DNA of 35,429 nt from Acidobacteriaceae bacterium. GTDB lineage: Bacteria; Acidobacteriota; Terriglobia; Terriglobales; Acidobacteriaceae. Of the stretch, positions 1 to 7,693 are shown one piece after another. The notes beneath the pieces are model-generated. The model did no database searches and was not told the DNA's origin. It saw only the letters and a list, made by a program, of their open reading frames with translations. The stretch covers positions 1-35,429 of the forward strand of contig JANYKL010000084.1 in the NCBI GenBank assembly GCA_025361625.1, read 5' to 3'. A program made the position numbers and the translations under genes. Positions within the stretch are counted from its first letter, which is position 1. Every line of letters begins with the position of its first letter.

Positions 1-746
1 TACTGCGAGCGATTAATGAAGCGCAAGCCAAGAAAGCCGATCTGCTCTCTTATTCGCCCGAGCAAACCGTAGTCACATTGACGGAACGCGCGGTGATGCC
101 CGTCATTTTTTCCGAACTCGCATCTCAATATCCTTTCCGCGAAATCCGCGGTCAGAATTTAGAAAGGGTTGCCGCGAACGGCCAATACATTTTAGTAAGC
201 CGGACGGCTTATGAGGTGGTTGGCGGGCACGCCGCTGTCGCAGCTGAAATTCTTGAAGATGTTGCCTTGGCAACACGCTTCCGTAACTCCGGATTTCGGG
301 TCTACTTTCGCTACGGCGGAGATTCCGTCCGAACACGTATGTATCGCAACTGGCAACAGCTTCGCGAAGGGTGGACGAAAAACCTTGTTCTTTTGTTTCC
401 GAGCCCCATTCAAACGACTCTCCGAAGTTTATTGGTGTGGTGCCTGGCCTCGTCATCACTCATCTTTGCTTCGTCCGGGATATTCGCGAAACGTCCGCTC
501 CGCCTCATCGCCGCCGCGTTGTTGTTCCCGGCATACAAGCGAATTCGCACCTCTCACTTCTCGTGGATAAACAGCCTCATCGCCTTGGCCTTTGGTCCGC
601 CAATCTTCGCTTATCTTCTGATGCGATCGAGCAAGGCGCACCGACAAGGCGAGATAATGTGGAAAGGCCGTGCTTACGCTCGCAATGAACTCGATTGCAC
701 CGGCGGAGGCAGCGCCATCAAGAGGGAATTGAGAGCTGAAAACTGA
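1..746 (+). CDS. Glycosyltransferase family 2, C-terminal part (start lies outside the window)
   Basis: The reading frame is open from the first bases (frame 3, about 247 visible residues), so the gene begins upstream. The visible part has the late half of a membrane-bound GT2 fold: an ILEDVALATR segment (the conserved ED of processive GT2 enzymes), then a YRNWQQLREGW stretch like the (Q/R)xxRW region, then three hydrophobic segments near the C-terminus (around LLVWCLASSSLIFASSG, LIAAALLFPAY and SLIALAFGPPIFAYLLM). It probably transfers a sugar to a lipid or small acceptor at the inner membrane; the substrate cannot be read. Its TGA overlaps the ATG of the following pterin synthase by one base, so it belongs to the same operon. 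A carotenoid or hopanoid glycosyltransferase is possible. A role in glycosylating a pterin is only inference from context. Confidence 0.75.
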   Translation, partial: LRAINEAQAKKADLLSYSPEQTVVTLTERAVMPVIFSELASQYPFREIRGQNLERVAANGQYILVSRTAYEVVGGHAAVAAEILEDVALATRFRNSGFRVYFRYGGDSVRTRMYRNWQQLREGWTKNLVLLFPSPIQTTLRSLLVWCLASSSLIFASSGIFAKRPLRLIAAALLFPAYKRIRTSHFSWINSLIALAFGPPIFAYLLMRSSKAHRQGEIMWKGRAYARNELDCTGGGSAIKRELRAEN

Positions 747-1162
747 TGTCTATGGTTTACCTAACCCGCAAAGCGGAGTTTTCCGCATCGCACTATTACC
801 ACAATCCAAAGCTCTCTGCCGACGAGAATCTGCGCCTATTTGGCAAGTGCAATAACCCGAACGGTCACGGACATAACTACACGCTCGAAGTAACGGTGAA
901 GGGTGAAGTGAATGGCAAGTCAGGCTTCGTCGTCGATCTTCGGGACGTGAAAAACATCATGGGAAGGGAGGTCCTCGATGCGCTCGATCACCGCTTCCTC
1001 AATAAGGAAGTGCCTGAGTTCGCTACCGCCATCCCGACCACCGAAAATCTGGCAATCGCCATTTGGCAACGCCTGGAGCCAAAAATGACCGCGGCGCAGT
1101 TGCATCGCGTGCGAGTCTATGAGACCCCGGACCTCTTTGTCGATTTTTACGGTGAAGCATGA
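746..1162 (+). CDS. 6-pyruvoyl-tetrahydropterin synthase family protein, copy 1
   Basis: 138 aa, a full-length T-fold PTPS. Zinc ligands are His16 (SASH), His41 and His43 (GHGH); the catalytic cysteine is Cys35 in GKCNNPNGHGHNY. Asp81-His82 (LDHRFLN) complete the triad, and Glu126 (VYET) is the pterin anchor. The spacing between the cysteine and HGH is five residues, as in animal PTPS that make 6-pyruvoyl-tetrahydropterin for tetrahydrobiopterin; bacterial QueD usually has three (CxxxHGH). The enzyme therefore most likely removes triphosphate from dihydroneopterin triphosphate, the product of the GTP cyclohydrolase encoded two genes downstream. It overlaps the glycosyltransferase by one base and the next gene by four (ATGA), so the genes are translationally coupled. 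A QueD-like role in queuosine synthesis is less likely on the motif but not excluded. Confidence 0.93.
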   Translation: MSMVYLTRKAEFSASHYYHNPKLSADENLRLFGKCNNPNGHGHNYTLEVTVKGEVNGKSGFVVDLRDVKNIMGREVLDALDHRFLNKEVPEFATAIPTTENLAIAIWQRLEPKMTAAQLHRVRVYETPDLFVDFYGEA

Positions 1163-1581
1163 GTGCAAAAAGATACAAAGCTCATCTCAGTCGGCGTTAT
1201 ATGATTTCTGCATCGCATCGTTTGCACAACGACGACCTCTCGGAGCTGCAGAACGACACCCTCTATGGAAAGTGCAATAACCCCTTCGGCCATGGGCACA
1301 ACTACATGGTCGAAGTGACCGTAAGCGGTCCGGTCAATCCAGAAAGCGGCATGCTCTGCAACCTGTCGGATCTTGACGCCTTCGTCCGCGCCGAAATCGG
1401 GGAGCGTTTCGACCACCAGAACCTCAACCTGCTTCCCCAATTCGCAAAGCTGGTTCCAACCACGGAAAACCTTTGCATCGCGATCTACGAAATTCTGAAG
1501 CGCGGCTTCAATTCGGCTCATCTTGAGAAGGTGCGCATCGAAGAAACGATGATGAATTCGTTCGAGTATGCCGGGGAGTGA
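1159..1581 (+). CDS. 6-pyruvoyl-tetrahydropterin synthase family protein, copy 2
   Basis: 140 aa, a diverged tandem paralogue of the previous gene. All key residues are kept: His20 (SASH), Cys39, His45 and His47 (GKCNNPFGHGHNY), Asp85-His86 (FDHQNLN) and Glu129 (IEET). Like copy 1 it has the five-residue spacing of the animal-type enzymes. Most other positions differ, so the duplication is old. The start overlaps the copy 1 stop (ATGA), and folE begins 12 bases after its stop. Two intact copies suggest either a heteromer or enzymes using different pterin substrates, for example 6-pyruvoyl versus 6-carboxy products. The sequence alone does not decide this. Confidence 0.92.
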   Translation: MSAKRYKAHLSRRYMISASHRLHNDDLSELQNDTLYGKCNNPFGHGHNYMVEVTVSGPVNPESGMLCNLSDLDAFVRAEIGERFDHQNLNLLPQFAKLVPTTENLCIAIYEILKRGFNSAHLEKVRIEETMMNSFEYAGE

Positions 1582-1593
1582 CGCTCAAATCCT

Positions 1594-2193
1594 ATGAAGC
1601 CAAGCACTGAAACCTCTACTTTGACTAGCGCCACCTTCGAAGAATTAGTACGGGAAACGATCGTCCGCCTTGGCGAAGATCCGGAGCGCGAAGGCCTGGT
1701 TCGTACCCCTGCGCGAGTGGCGAAGGCCATGCAATTTCTAGTGAAGGGTTACCATGACGACCCGGCGGCTTTGCTGAAGAATGCGCTTTTCACGGTGAAC
1801 TATGACGAAATGGTTATCGTTAAAGACATCGAAATGTTCAGTCTTTGTGAGCACCACATGCTGCCGTTTTTCGGCAAGGTACACGTTGCTTATATCCCGA
1901 ATGGAAAGGTGATTGGATTGAGCAAGATTCCACGCCTGATTGAGGCCTTCTCGCGCCGCCTGCAAATTCAGGAACGCCTCACAACCCAAATTGCCGAAAC
2001 GATTCAAAGCGCCATTGAGCCGCAGGGAGTCGGCGTCGTGATTGAGGCCCGGCACCTTTGTATGATGATGCGCGGCGTAGAAAAACAGCACTCCGCGGCG
2101 GTGACGTCCTCCATGCTCGGATGTTTCCGCCATGGCGAAGAAACGCGAACCGAATTTTTATCTCTTATCCGGCAGCACACAGACGTCATCTAA
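1594..2193 (+). CDS. folE: GTP cyclohydrolase I (FolE)
   Basis: 199 aa, normal length for the type IA enzyme. It converts GTP to 7,8-dihydroneopterin triphosphate and formate, the entry step for folate, biopterin and 7-deazaguanine pathways. The zinc ligands are visible: Cys85 and His88 in [10 protein letters not shown] and Cys156 in [10 protein letters not shown]. Other family signatures are [13 protein letters not shown] near residues 33-45, [18 protein letters not shown] and the C-terminal TRTEFLSLI. The preceding ATG has only a weak ribosome site, consistent with coupling to the upstream gene. Placement directly after two PTPS genes points to tetrahydrobiopterin-like synthesis rather than folate alone. 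No sepiapterin-reductase-like gene is present in the window. Confidence 0.97.
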   Translation: MKPSTETSTLTSATFEELVRETIVRLGEDPEREGLVRTPARVAKAMQFLVKGYHDDPAALLKNALFTVNYDEMVIVKDIEMFSLCEHHMLPFFGKVHVAYIPNGKVIGLSKIPRLIEAFSRRLQIQERLTTQIAETIQSAIEPQGVGVVIEARHLCMMMRGVEKQHSAAVTSSMLGCFRHGEETRTEFLSLIRQHTDVI

Positions 2194-2228
2194 TAAGTCA
2201 GCAGCGAGATAACTGCGAGGGCCGCCCA

Positions 2229-2642
2229 ATGCCACTTATCTTACAGTTCAAGAATTACTTTAACTCGCTGACGAAGCCCGAACACCGTGCGGCATGGGCG
2301 ATCGCGCTAGTTGCCGATGCCTTGCAAATCGCCGCGTTTCCGCTTTTTGCGGAGGGTGCAATCTCTCCCGCCGACACTCTCCTCGATTTCGTCGTCGCTT
2401 TTATGATGGTCCGTCTGCTTGGATGGCATTGGGCCTTCTTACCAACCTTGGCGAACGAACTGATTCCAGGTGCCGATCTATTTCCGACGTGGACGGCCGC
2501 CGTGTGGTACGTCACGCACCGGCACAGATCAGCCGCGCAAAACAATTCGGTTGAGGAAGTCGAACCCGGCGGCTATCTTGACGCGCTTTCAAGCGAGTCC
2601 GAAATTTTGCCTCCCGGACCTGCCCCTCAACCCAGACGCTAG
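2229..2642 (+). CDS. Small membrane protein of unknown function
   Basis: 137 aa. The ATG at 2229 is chosen because GAGGG lies eight bases upstream and the frame before it only overlaps folE. The middle is hydrophobic, with about three possible membrane segments (around AAWAIALVADALQIAAFPLF, LLDFVVAFMMVRLLGWHWAF and the following FLPTLANELIPGADLFPTW). The tail after YVTHRHR is acidic and proline-rich. An amphipathic start (LQFKNYFNSLTKPEHRAAW) precedes the first segment. I do not recognise a named family. It follows folE by 35 bases on the same strand and probably shares its transcript, but no pterin-related function can be claimed. Confidence 0.72.
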   Translation: MPLILQFKNYFNSLTKPEHRAAWAIALVADALQIAAFPLFAEGAISPADTLLDFVVAFMMVRLLGWHWAFLPTLANELIPGADLFPTWTAAVWYVTHRHRSAAQNNSVEEVEPGGYLDALSSESEILPPGPAPQPRR

Positions 2643-2750
2643 CGTACCCTTTTTATTTGGGAAGGTTGTTATCTGGCCATTTGGGCCGCGGGCGAGCTCA
2701 CCCGATTACCCCCTTGTAGTTCGTCGCGCGTCTGCAGCTCTTACCCCTGT

Positions 2751-3449
2751 CTACCAAGTCCCATAGCGCACCCGGTGAGGCCGCTCGTGAAACAGTTTCA
2801 CCATCACAATCCCGGAGATGAACCCGCCAACGTGCGCCCAGAAGGCGATTCCGCCAGAAGTCTGGCTCGTGTAAGCAATTGCCGTCGAAGTTCCACTCAA
2901 GAAATTCGTCAGGAACCAATAGCCCAGCATCAGCCATGCCGGAACGTGGAAAAAGAAAATGGGCGGAAACCAGATCAACACTCGCGCCCGCGGGTACAAA
3001 ATAAAGTAAGCGCCCATCACCCCGGCAATCGCTCCGCTGGCGCCCACGCTCGGAAGATTCGAGTTCGGATTCACCAGCGTGTGGGTCAGCCCCGCAACGA
3101 CTCCACTCAATAAATAAAACAACAGATAGTTGAAGTGGCCGAGATAGTCTTCCACATTATCGCCAAAAATCCACAACGCAAGCATGTTTCCCGCCACGTG
3201 CCAGAACGAGCCGTGTAGAAACATCGACGTAAGAAATGGCAGAATCGCCGTAGCAATCGGGTCGGTTGACTGCCCGGTCAGCACCGCCAAGGTATGATGA
3301 GGAACTACCGCGAATTCCTGCACGAAAGTGCTGAGAGCGCGATGGCTGACCGACAGCTCCCACATAAAGACGAGCACGTTCACCGCGATCAAATAATAAT
3401 TAATGAACGGCGTTGAAAATATGGGCTGATCGTCGCGAAGGGGAATCAT
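2751..3449 (-). CDS. Rhomboid family intramembrane serine protease
   Basis: 232 aa with six or seven membrane segments. The catalytic serine is Ser138 in GASGAIAG and the partner histidine is His206 in AHVGGFISG. The oxyanion and structural motif HxxxN is present as His84 and Asn88 (HVAGNM), followed by WIFGDNVED, a typical loop of bacterial rhomboids. It cleaves membrane proteins within or beside a transmembrane helix; substrates cannot be inferred. The gene is divergent from truB, with 117 bases between the starts for both promoters. Its stop is about 110 bases from the preceding gene's end, tail to tail. Confidence 0.95.
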   Translation of the reverse strand: MIPLRDDQPIFSTPFINYYLIAVNVLVFMWELSVSHRALSTFVQEFAVVPHHTLAVLTGQSTDPIATAILPFLTSMFLHGSFWHVAGNMLALWIFGDNVEDYLGHFNYLLFYLLSGVVAGLTHTLVNPNSNLPSVGASGAIAGVMGAYFILYPRARVLIWFPPIFFFHVPAWLMLGYWFLTNFLSGTSTAIAYTSQTSGGIAFWAHVGGFISGIVMVKLFHERPHRVRYGTW

Positions 3450-3566
3450 TGAGTTAATTTTGCCATTTAAAATTTGTAATTGTAGGCCGCTCTTCCGGCA
3501 GCGTGCTTTTTTCCTCGCTTCAATGAACGCTTCAAACTAACAGATCACCTTAGGCAACAAGCACGC

Positions 3567-4454
3567 ATGAACGGCGTCATCATTATCGATAAGCCTTCCG
3601 GACTCACGTCGCATGATGTAGTCAATCGCGTGCGACGTATTTTAGGGCAGCGTTCGGTAGGGCATCTCGGCACGCTCGATCCGGCCGCTACCGGAGTCCT
3701 CCCCGTAGTGGTCGGAAACCTTACCCGCCTCGCACAATTTTATCTCCACTCAGAAAAGATGTATGAGGGGGCGATTCGATTCGGCTTCGCAACCGATACC
3801 TATGATGCCGAAGGCGAACCGTCGACCGTTGAACAGGAAGTCACGCTGAACGCTGACGAGATTTGCGGCCTGGCCAAGCAGTTTATAGGCACGATCGAGC
3901 AGATGCCGCCCCCATATTCCGCCAAAAAAATTGCTGGAATTCCGGCATACAAGTTTGCCCGCAAAAAACTGGAAGTGAACTTGAAGCCCGTTCAAGTTGA
4001 GGTAAAGAGCCTGGAGATACTCGAAATCTCAGGCGATCAAGCTACGTTCCGCGCACGCGTATCCGCGGGAACTTATCTGCGTTCCATCGCTCACGATATT
4101 GGCCGGCGGCAGGGCTGCGGAGCTCACCTCCGTACCTTGCGGCGGACTGCGGTTGCCGAGTTCTCGATCGAAGACGCACACGCGCTCAGCGAACTCGAAG
4201 CCGCCAAGCAGCAGGGAAGTGTCGAATCTTTGTTCGTTCATCCCAGAAAATTAGTGCCGCAACTTCCCTGCGTGACCGCAAACGAGCAAAGTGCCGCCCT
4301 CATCCGCAGCGGACGCGCCGTTAACCTGCCCGAAATGTCGCAATCCTTACAAGTGAAAGTCTTTTACGGACAGCGCGATCTGATTGCCATCGCCACCCGA
4401 ATCGCAGGCACGCTCTTCCACCCCGCCATCGTGTTTTCGACTCCAGGGTACTGA
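3567..4454 (+). CDS. truB: tRNA pseudouridine(55) synthase TruB
   Basis: 295 aa, usual size. It isomerises uridine 55 of the tRNA T-loop to pseudouridine. Seen: the N-terminal GVIIIDKPSGLTSHDVV, the catalytic motif GHLGTLDPAATGVLP with the nucleophile Asp38, the region PPPYSAKKIAG, and RVSAGTYLRSIAHDIG before a C-terminal PUA-like part. In many bacteria truB follows rbfA or nusA-infB; here it stands alone, head to head with the rhomboid gene. No clear terminator follows; 4455-4620 up to the next convergent gene shows only weak dyads. Confidence 0.97.
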   Translation: MNGVIIIDKPSGLTSHDVVNRVRRILGQRSVGHLGTLDPAATGVLPVVVGNLTRLAQFYLHSEKMYEGAIRFGFATDTYDAEGEPSTVEQEVTLNADEICGLAKQFIGTIEQMPPPYSAKKIAGIPAYKFARKKLEVNLKPVQVEVKSLEILEISGDQATFRARVSAGTYLRSIAHDIGRRQGCGAHLRTLRRTAVAEFSIEDAHALSELEAAKQQGSVESLFVHPRKLVPQLPCVTANEQSAALIRSGRAVNLPEMSQSLQVKVFYGQRDLIAIATRIAGTLFHPAIVFSTPGY

Positions 4455-4620
4455 CTGACCTCAGTAGCCACTGCAGTCCGATGCAAGGGGTGTTGAGCCC
4501 ACTCAGAAAGCCCACAGAATGCCAATGTCCGATAACAGGTATTATGTAAACTATTGTAGATTGAGGCTTTACTTTTCATCTCCGCCACTCGAAGGCAAAT
4601 TTAACCTGTGGCCTGTCTGT

Positions 4621-4935
4621 CTAACCCGGCCGCCCAAGCGTTGAGAGCATGTCTTTCTTAAACTGCTTGAGCGCCTCGATCCGCTCCGGCGTCGCCTCAG
4701 CGATTTCGCTCTTCGCCTGAAACACTTTTTTTCCCTCAACTTCTGTGAGCACGCCCATCACCTCTCCCATGCGCCATCCGACGGTGCCGAGTACCTGCAG
4801 TCCGTCGACCCCCGGAACGAGCAAGGCGACGCAGTTGTCGCGGATTATGCCGATACATTTAGGAAAGCGCTCAAAGGTTTGTAGTTCGAATCCCGCGACA
4901 TAGAGCGCTTGCAGTTGTTCGGCTGAGTCTGGCAT
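4621..4935 (-). CDS. Conserved hypothetical protein, small soluble
   Basis: 104 aa from the ATG at 4935; an in-frame ATG at 4983 would add 16 mostly charged residues. I prefer the shorter start because the extra N-terminus (DDERQAEANEVRSFL) looks like upstream leader, and a GAGG sits upstream of the shorter start, although rather far from it. The protein is compact alpha/beta: FELQTFERFPKCIGIIRDNCVALLV, then GWRMGEVMGVL and a charged helix ATPERIEALKQFKKDML. There are no signal or membrane segments and no recognised catalytic motif. It lies downstream of the MFS gene on the same strand (about 90 bases, or 43 with the longer start) and is possibly cotranscribed. Function unknown. Confidence 0.65.
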   Translation of the reverse strand: MPDSAEQLQALYVAGFELQTFERFPKCIGIIRDNCVALLVPGVDGLQVLGTVGWRMGEVMGVLTEVEGKKVFQAKSEIAEATPERIEALKQFKKDMLSTLGRPG

Positions 4936-5026
4936 GAGAAAACTTCTTACCTCGTTCGCTTCTGCTTGTCGTTCATCGTCCAAAACAGCGGCGTATGCAA
5001 TAGCCCATGAATTTTAAGCGGAGCTC

Positions 5027-6337
5027 TCATGCCGTGCTCAATTCGTTCGCCGCATTCCGCCGCATCGACAATCCCCATAAGATTGCCGGAATTAGCATCA
5101 GCATGCCCGAAACACTGGCAACACTTCGCGCGGCCAAGCCGGAATCGACGAAGACCCCCGCCAGATACGCGCCAGCCGCGATTGTAAACATACACAAGCC
5201 CAGGTCTGCGGCGAAGACCCGTCCGCGGAATTCGTCCTCGGTCTGCATTTGCAAAAGCGTGGTCGAAAATACCCATAGGATGGAGCTACCAAAGTGCGCC
5301 AGCATCACGCACAGGCATGCCTGCCAGAGCCGCCCCGCAACGCCGAGCATGGTGTAGCCGACGGCCGTGCCCAGATATCCCCAGAAAATTGCAACTTCCA
5401 AACGCCGCTTCGCGTGGCCCGCCCACCGCGCGGTAAATACGGGACCAAGCAACGCGCCAAGGCCTCGAGCGCCAAGCAGCAGGCTCATGCCGAGAAAGGC
5501 GCTGCGCTCCAAAGTCAGGCCTCTCCGGTGCACGGCAAATTCATTCTGGCCCATCACCGTAAACAGCACCCAACTGGGCCCAATCACCAGATTGCCAAAC
5601 TTCACAAAGATGGTTGACCGTAAGCGCGCATGCGAGCGCACGTAGCGAATTCCTGCGATGATCGGAGAAAAGTCGATTAACTCCCGCGCCTTGAAACGCC
5701 CGCCCCGCGAGGCGTGGGGCTCCGAGAATCGCATTCCGGCAAGCAACGCCGCGGATACCATGAATGACAACGCGTTGAGTACGAACACGGCATCGCGCCC
5801 AAGCAACGCCGCCACCAAGCCGCCAAGCGCCGCGCCCAGCATCAAGTTGACCGACCAAGTCGTCGATGACAGAGTGTTCGCAACCACAGTGTCTTCGCGC
5901 TCCACAATATTTGGAATCACCGCGTTCCGGGCCGGCTCGAAAAAAGCCGCGAGCAAAGTCTCCGCGACCAAGAGCGCATAGACCAACCACACTTTTTCTT
6001 TCGAGCGAACAAGGAGCATGCAGAAGACGATCACCGTGCGCCCGATATCGCTCGCGATCATCACGTGCTTACGACGCAGGCGGTCGTTCACCACTCCCGC
6101 GGTAGGGCCTATAAACGTCTGTGGCAAAACCTGTAGCACCAAAGCGAGCGCCACCGAACCCGCTCGACCTGTCAGTTGCAGAAGCAGATTGTAGATTGCC
6201 AGAGTGTAGAACCAGTCTCCAATTTCGCTGACGATTTGCGCGCTCCACAGGCGGCGAAAGTTTCGGTTGCTCCGCAGCAGGCGCGCATACGAGGCGAACG
6301 ATACCGGACTGACCTGCAATTCAGGGGCGATTTCCAT
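5027..6337 (-). CDS. MFS transporter, EntS/MFS_3-like exporter
   Basis: 436 aa, with about twelve hydrophobic helices. After a soluble start, NRNFRRLWSAQIVSEIGDWFY is the usual opening of MFS_3-type permeases. The loop between helices 2 and 3 reads GVVNDRLRRKHVMIASD, the MFS signature (GxxxDRxxRR). A mid-protein FEPARNAVIPNIV segment is also typical of this family, and EDEFRGRVFAAD appears in the second half. It probably exports a small molecule using the proton gradient; the substrate is unknown. The start at 6337 keeps an amphipathic leader. No regulator is adjacent, and the small unknown gene follows. Confidence 0.9.
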   Translation of the reverse strand: MEIAPELQVSPVSFASYARLLRSNRNFRRLWSAQIVSEIGDWFYTLAIYNLLLQLTGRAGSVALALVLQVLPQTFIGPTAGVVNDRLRRKHVMIASDIGRTVIVFCMLLVRSKEKVWLVYALLVAETLLAAFFEPARNAVIPNIVEREDTVVANTLSSTTWSVNLMLGAALGGLVAALLGRDAVFVLNALSFMVSAALLAGMRFSEPHASRGGRFKARELIDFSPIIAGIRYVRSHARLRSTIFVKFGNLVIGPSWVLFTVMGQNEFAVHRRGLTLERSAFLGMSLLLGARGLGALLGPVFTARWAGHAKRRLEVAIFWGYLGTAVGYTMLGVAGRLWQACLCVMLAHFGSSILWVFSTTLLQMQTEDEFRGRVFAADLGLCMFTIAAGAYLAGVFVDSGLAARSVASVSGMLMLIPAILWGLSMRRNAANELSTA

Positions 6338-6379
6338 TGGATTCGGCTGCGACTCGGACGTGCGAAATTTTTAAGGATA

Positions 6380-6392
6380 CCTGAGCGAAGCG
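6380..6392 (+). repeat. Core of a dispersed intergenic repeat (partial copy)
   Basis: CCTGAGCGAAGCG lies 43 bases upstream of the MFS start. It matches the conserved end sequence of the elements at 14130-14204 and 17965-18043. Only the core is present, with no second inverted arm nearby, so this may be a decayed copy or a chance match. Confidence 0.35.
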
Positions 6393-6525
6393 CTCCGGAT
6401 CCGAGTACGACCCGCACTTTGGTAACAGCACCTGCGTGATGCTGGAAGACTTTCTCCAACAAAAGAATAGCGATGCCGCTGCTCTCTCGACTGGTCAACC
6501 ACTCACACCTTGGTAACAGCCGATT

Positions 6526-6767
6526 ACTGCAAAACCCGTGTCAGAAGCCGGATTTGACGATACTCTGGTTTCTATACCCTTTTCGAACCTATTTCTGCTT
6601 TGGGAAAAGTGTTCTTCACGATGACCTTTACCAGCGCTTCCTTGATTACCGGCCCGCTGCATCTCGTGATGCAAGTTACGCCTCTTCATGAGCCGGCGGT
6701 CCTTATCATGATCGGAGCGGCGCTGGTTGGAATCGCGACGATGGTGCGCGGCCGGTTTAGCGACTAA
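6526..6767 (+). pseudogene. Degraded gene fragment ending in a PEP-CTERM-like sorting signal
   Basis: The last 48 codons (ATG at 6621, TAA at 6765-6767) encode a C-terminus with the layout of a PEP-CTERM signal: HEP at residues 23-25 of this piece in place of PEP, a hydrophobic run (AVLIMIGAALVGIATMV) and a basic end (RGRFSD). The signal normally directs exported proteins to exosortase processing. Upstream the same frame closes at 6555. A neighbouring frame reads a protein-like TAKPVSEAGFDDTLVSIPF from 6526 and stops just where the first frame continues. This fits a secreted protein gene with at least one frameshift and a lost 5' part. No signal peptide or ribosome site is visible. It could also be a chance ORF; the evidence is the motif layout alone. 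Confidence 0.35.
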
Positions 6768-6820
6768 ATTCTTCCTGCGATTGGCCCAATTTGTTGGTTC
6801 GCCAATTCCAATAACCGCTA

Positions 6821-7393
6821 TCACTTCCCTGTCTTTTTCCCGTCCGCAACCAGATCAAGAAAATATTGGTGAATGCGCGGATCATCGCTAAGCTCAGGAT
6901 GAAAGGTCGAAGCCATGGTCTTACCGCTGCGAACAAGAACGGGATCTTTCCCTTCCGTAGCCACCACTTCGACTCCAAGCCCTAGGCGTTCAATTTTAGG
7001 CGCGCGAATAAACACCATCTCGATCGGATCGCTTAGAAATTTCCCTTCCCGAATCGAGCTATCAATCTGCCGCCCATAGGCGTTGCGACGGACCGTCATG
7101 TCGAGCGCGCCGAGCCCAGCCTGCTTGGGATTCTCCACGTCAGTCGCGAGCAGAATGCATCCAGCGCAAGTGCCAAAGCTCGGCTTCGAGAGTACAAAAT
7201 CTTTCAGCTTCGCGAACCCGGCGTCGCCCAGCAACTTGAGAATCGTCCCCGATTCTCCGCCCGGGATGACCAGTCCATCAATCTCATCCAATTGCTCCGG
7301 CTTGCGAACGAGAATAACCTCAGCGCTCAATTCTTCAAGCCGGCGACGATGGGCGTCAAAATCGCCCTGCAAAGCTAAGACACCAATTTTCAT
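6821..7393 (-). CDS. pdxT: Pyridoxal 5'-phosphate synthase glutaminase subunit PdxT
   Basis: 190 aa from the ATG at 7393 (MKIGVLALQGDF); a TTG three codons upstream is also in frame but less likely. This is the class I glutaminase that releases ammonia from glutamine and passes it to PdxS. The triad is visible: Cys76 in FGTCAGCILLA, with His165 and Glu167 in TFHPELSDD. The oxyanion region PGGESGT (residues 44-50) and the PdxS contact segment NAYGRQ are intact. pdxS lies upstream on the same strand, but 300 bases separate them, more than in most pdxST operons. pdxT may have its own promoter or be cotranscribed. Confidence 0.96.
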   Translation of the reverse strand: MKIGVLALQGDFDAHRRRLEELSAEVILVRKPEQLDEIDGLVIPGGESGTILKLLGDAGFAKLKDFVLSKPSFGTCAGCILLATDVENPKQAGLGALDMTVRRNAYGRQIDSSIREGKFLSDPIEMVFIRAPKIERLGLGVEVVATEGKDPVLVRSGKTMASTFHPELSDDPRIHQYFLDLVADGKKTGK

Positions 7394-7693
7394 AAACTTC
7401 AATGGACAAGAGGTCGATCGTCAATATGTGAATGGTGGGCCTTACGACGCAGAGTCGAACTACAAAGAAGTTCCGGGGCGGACAGCATGATGTGCGCAAG
7501 GGTTACAGAAATGATTACCAGAGAAGATCAAGAATAAGCCACTCACTAAAAGCAGACCAGTGGCGGAAAAAGTGTCGTGTTCGCGCGGTTCATTCATTTG
7601 CTCACCGCCGCTCTTTAGCCTGCAGCCTGCGCTCGCAGCCGCTCACCAATTGCCCGGGTTGTAATTTCAAATTGTTTTTGAGAGTGCTTACCG
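7394..7693 (-). other. pdxS-pdxT spacer without a recognised gene
   Basis: 300 bases between the two vitamin B6 genes. ORFs here are short, on both strands, and resemble nothing I recognise. No strong hairpin followed by a T-run and no clear -35/-10 pair was found. The length suggests either a separate pdxT promoter or a lost small gene. Confidence 0.4.

Noticed and set aside
2058-2228. N-terminal extension of the small membrane protein into folE
   Set aside because: The extension is read inside folE in another frame; the ATG at 2229 has a good ribosome site.
6419-6520. Direct repeat TTGGTAACAGC at 6419 and 6510
   Set aside because: Only 11 bases, with no further copies and no inverted structure; could be chance.
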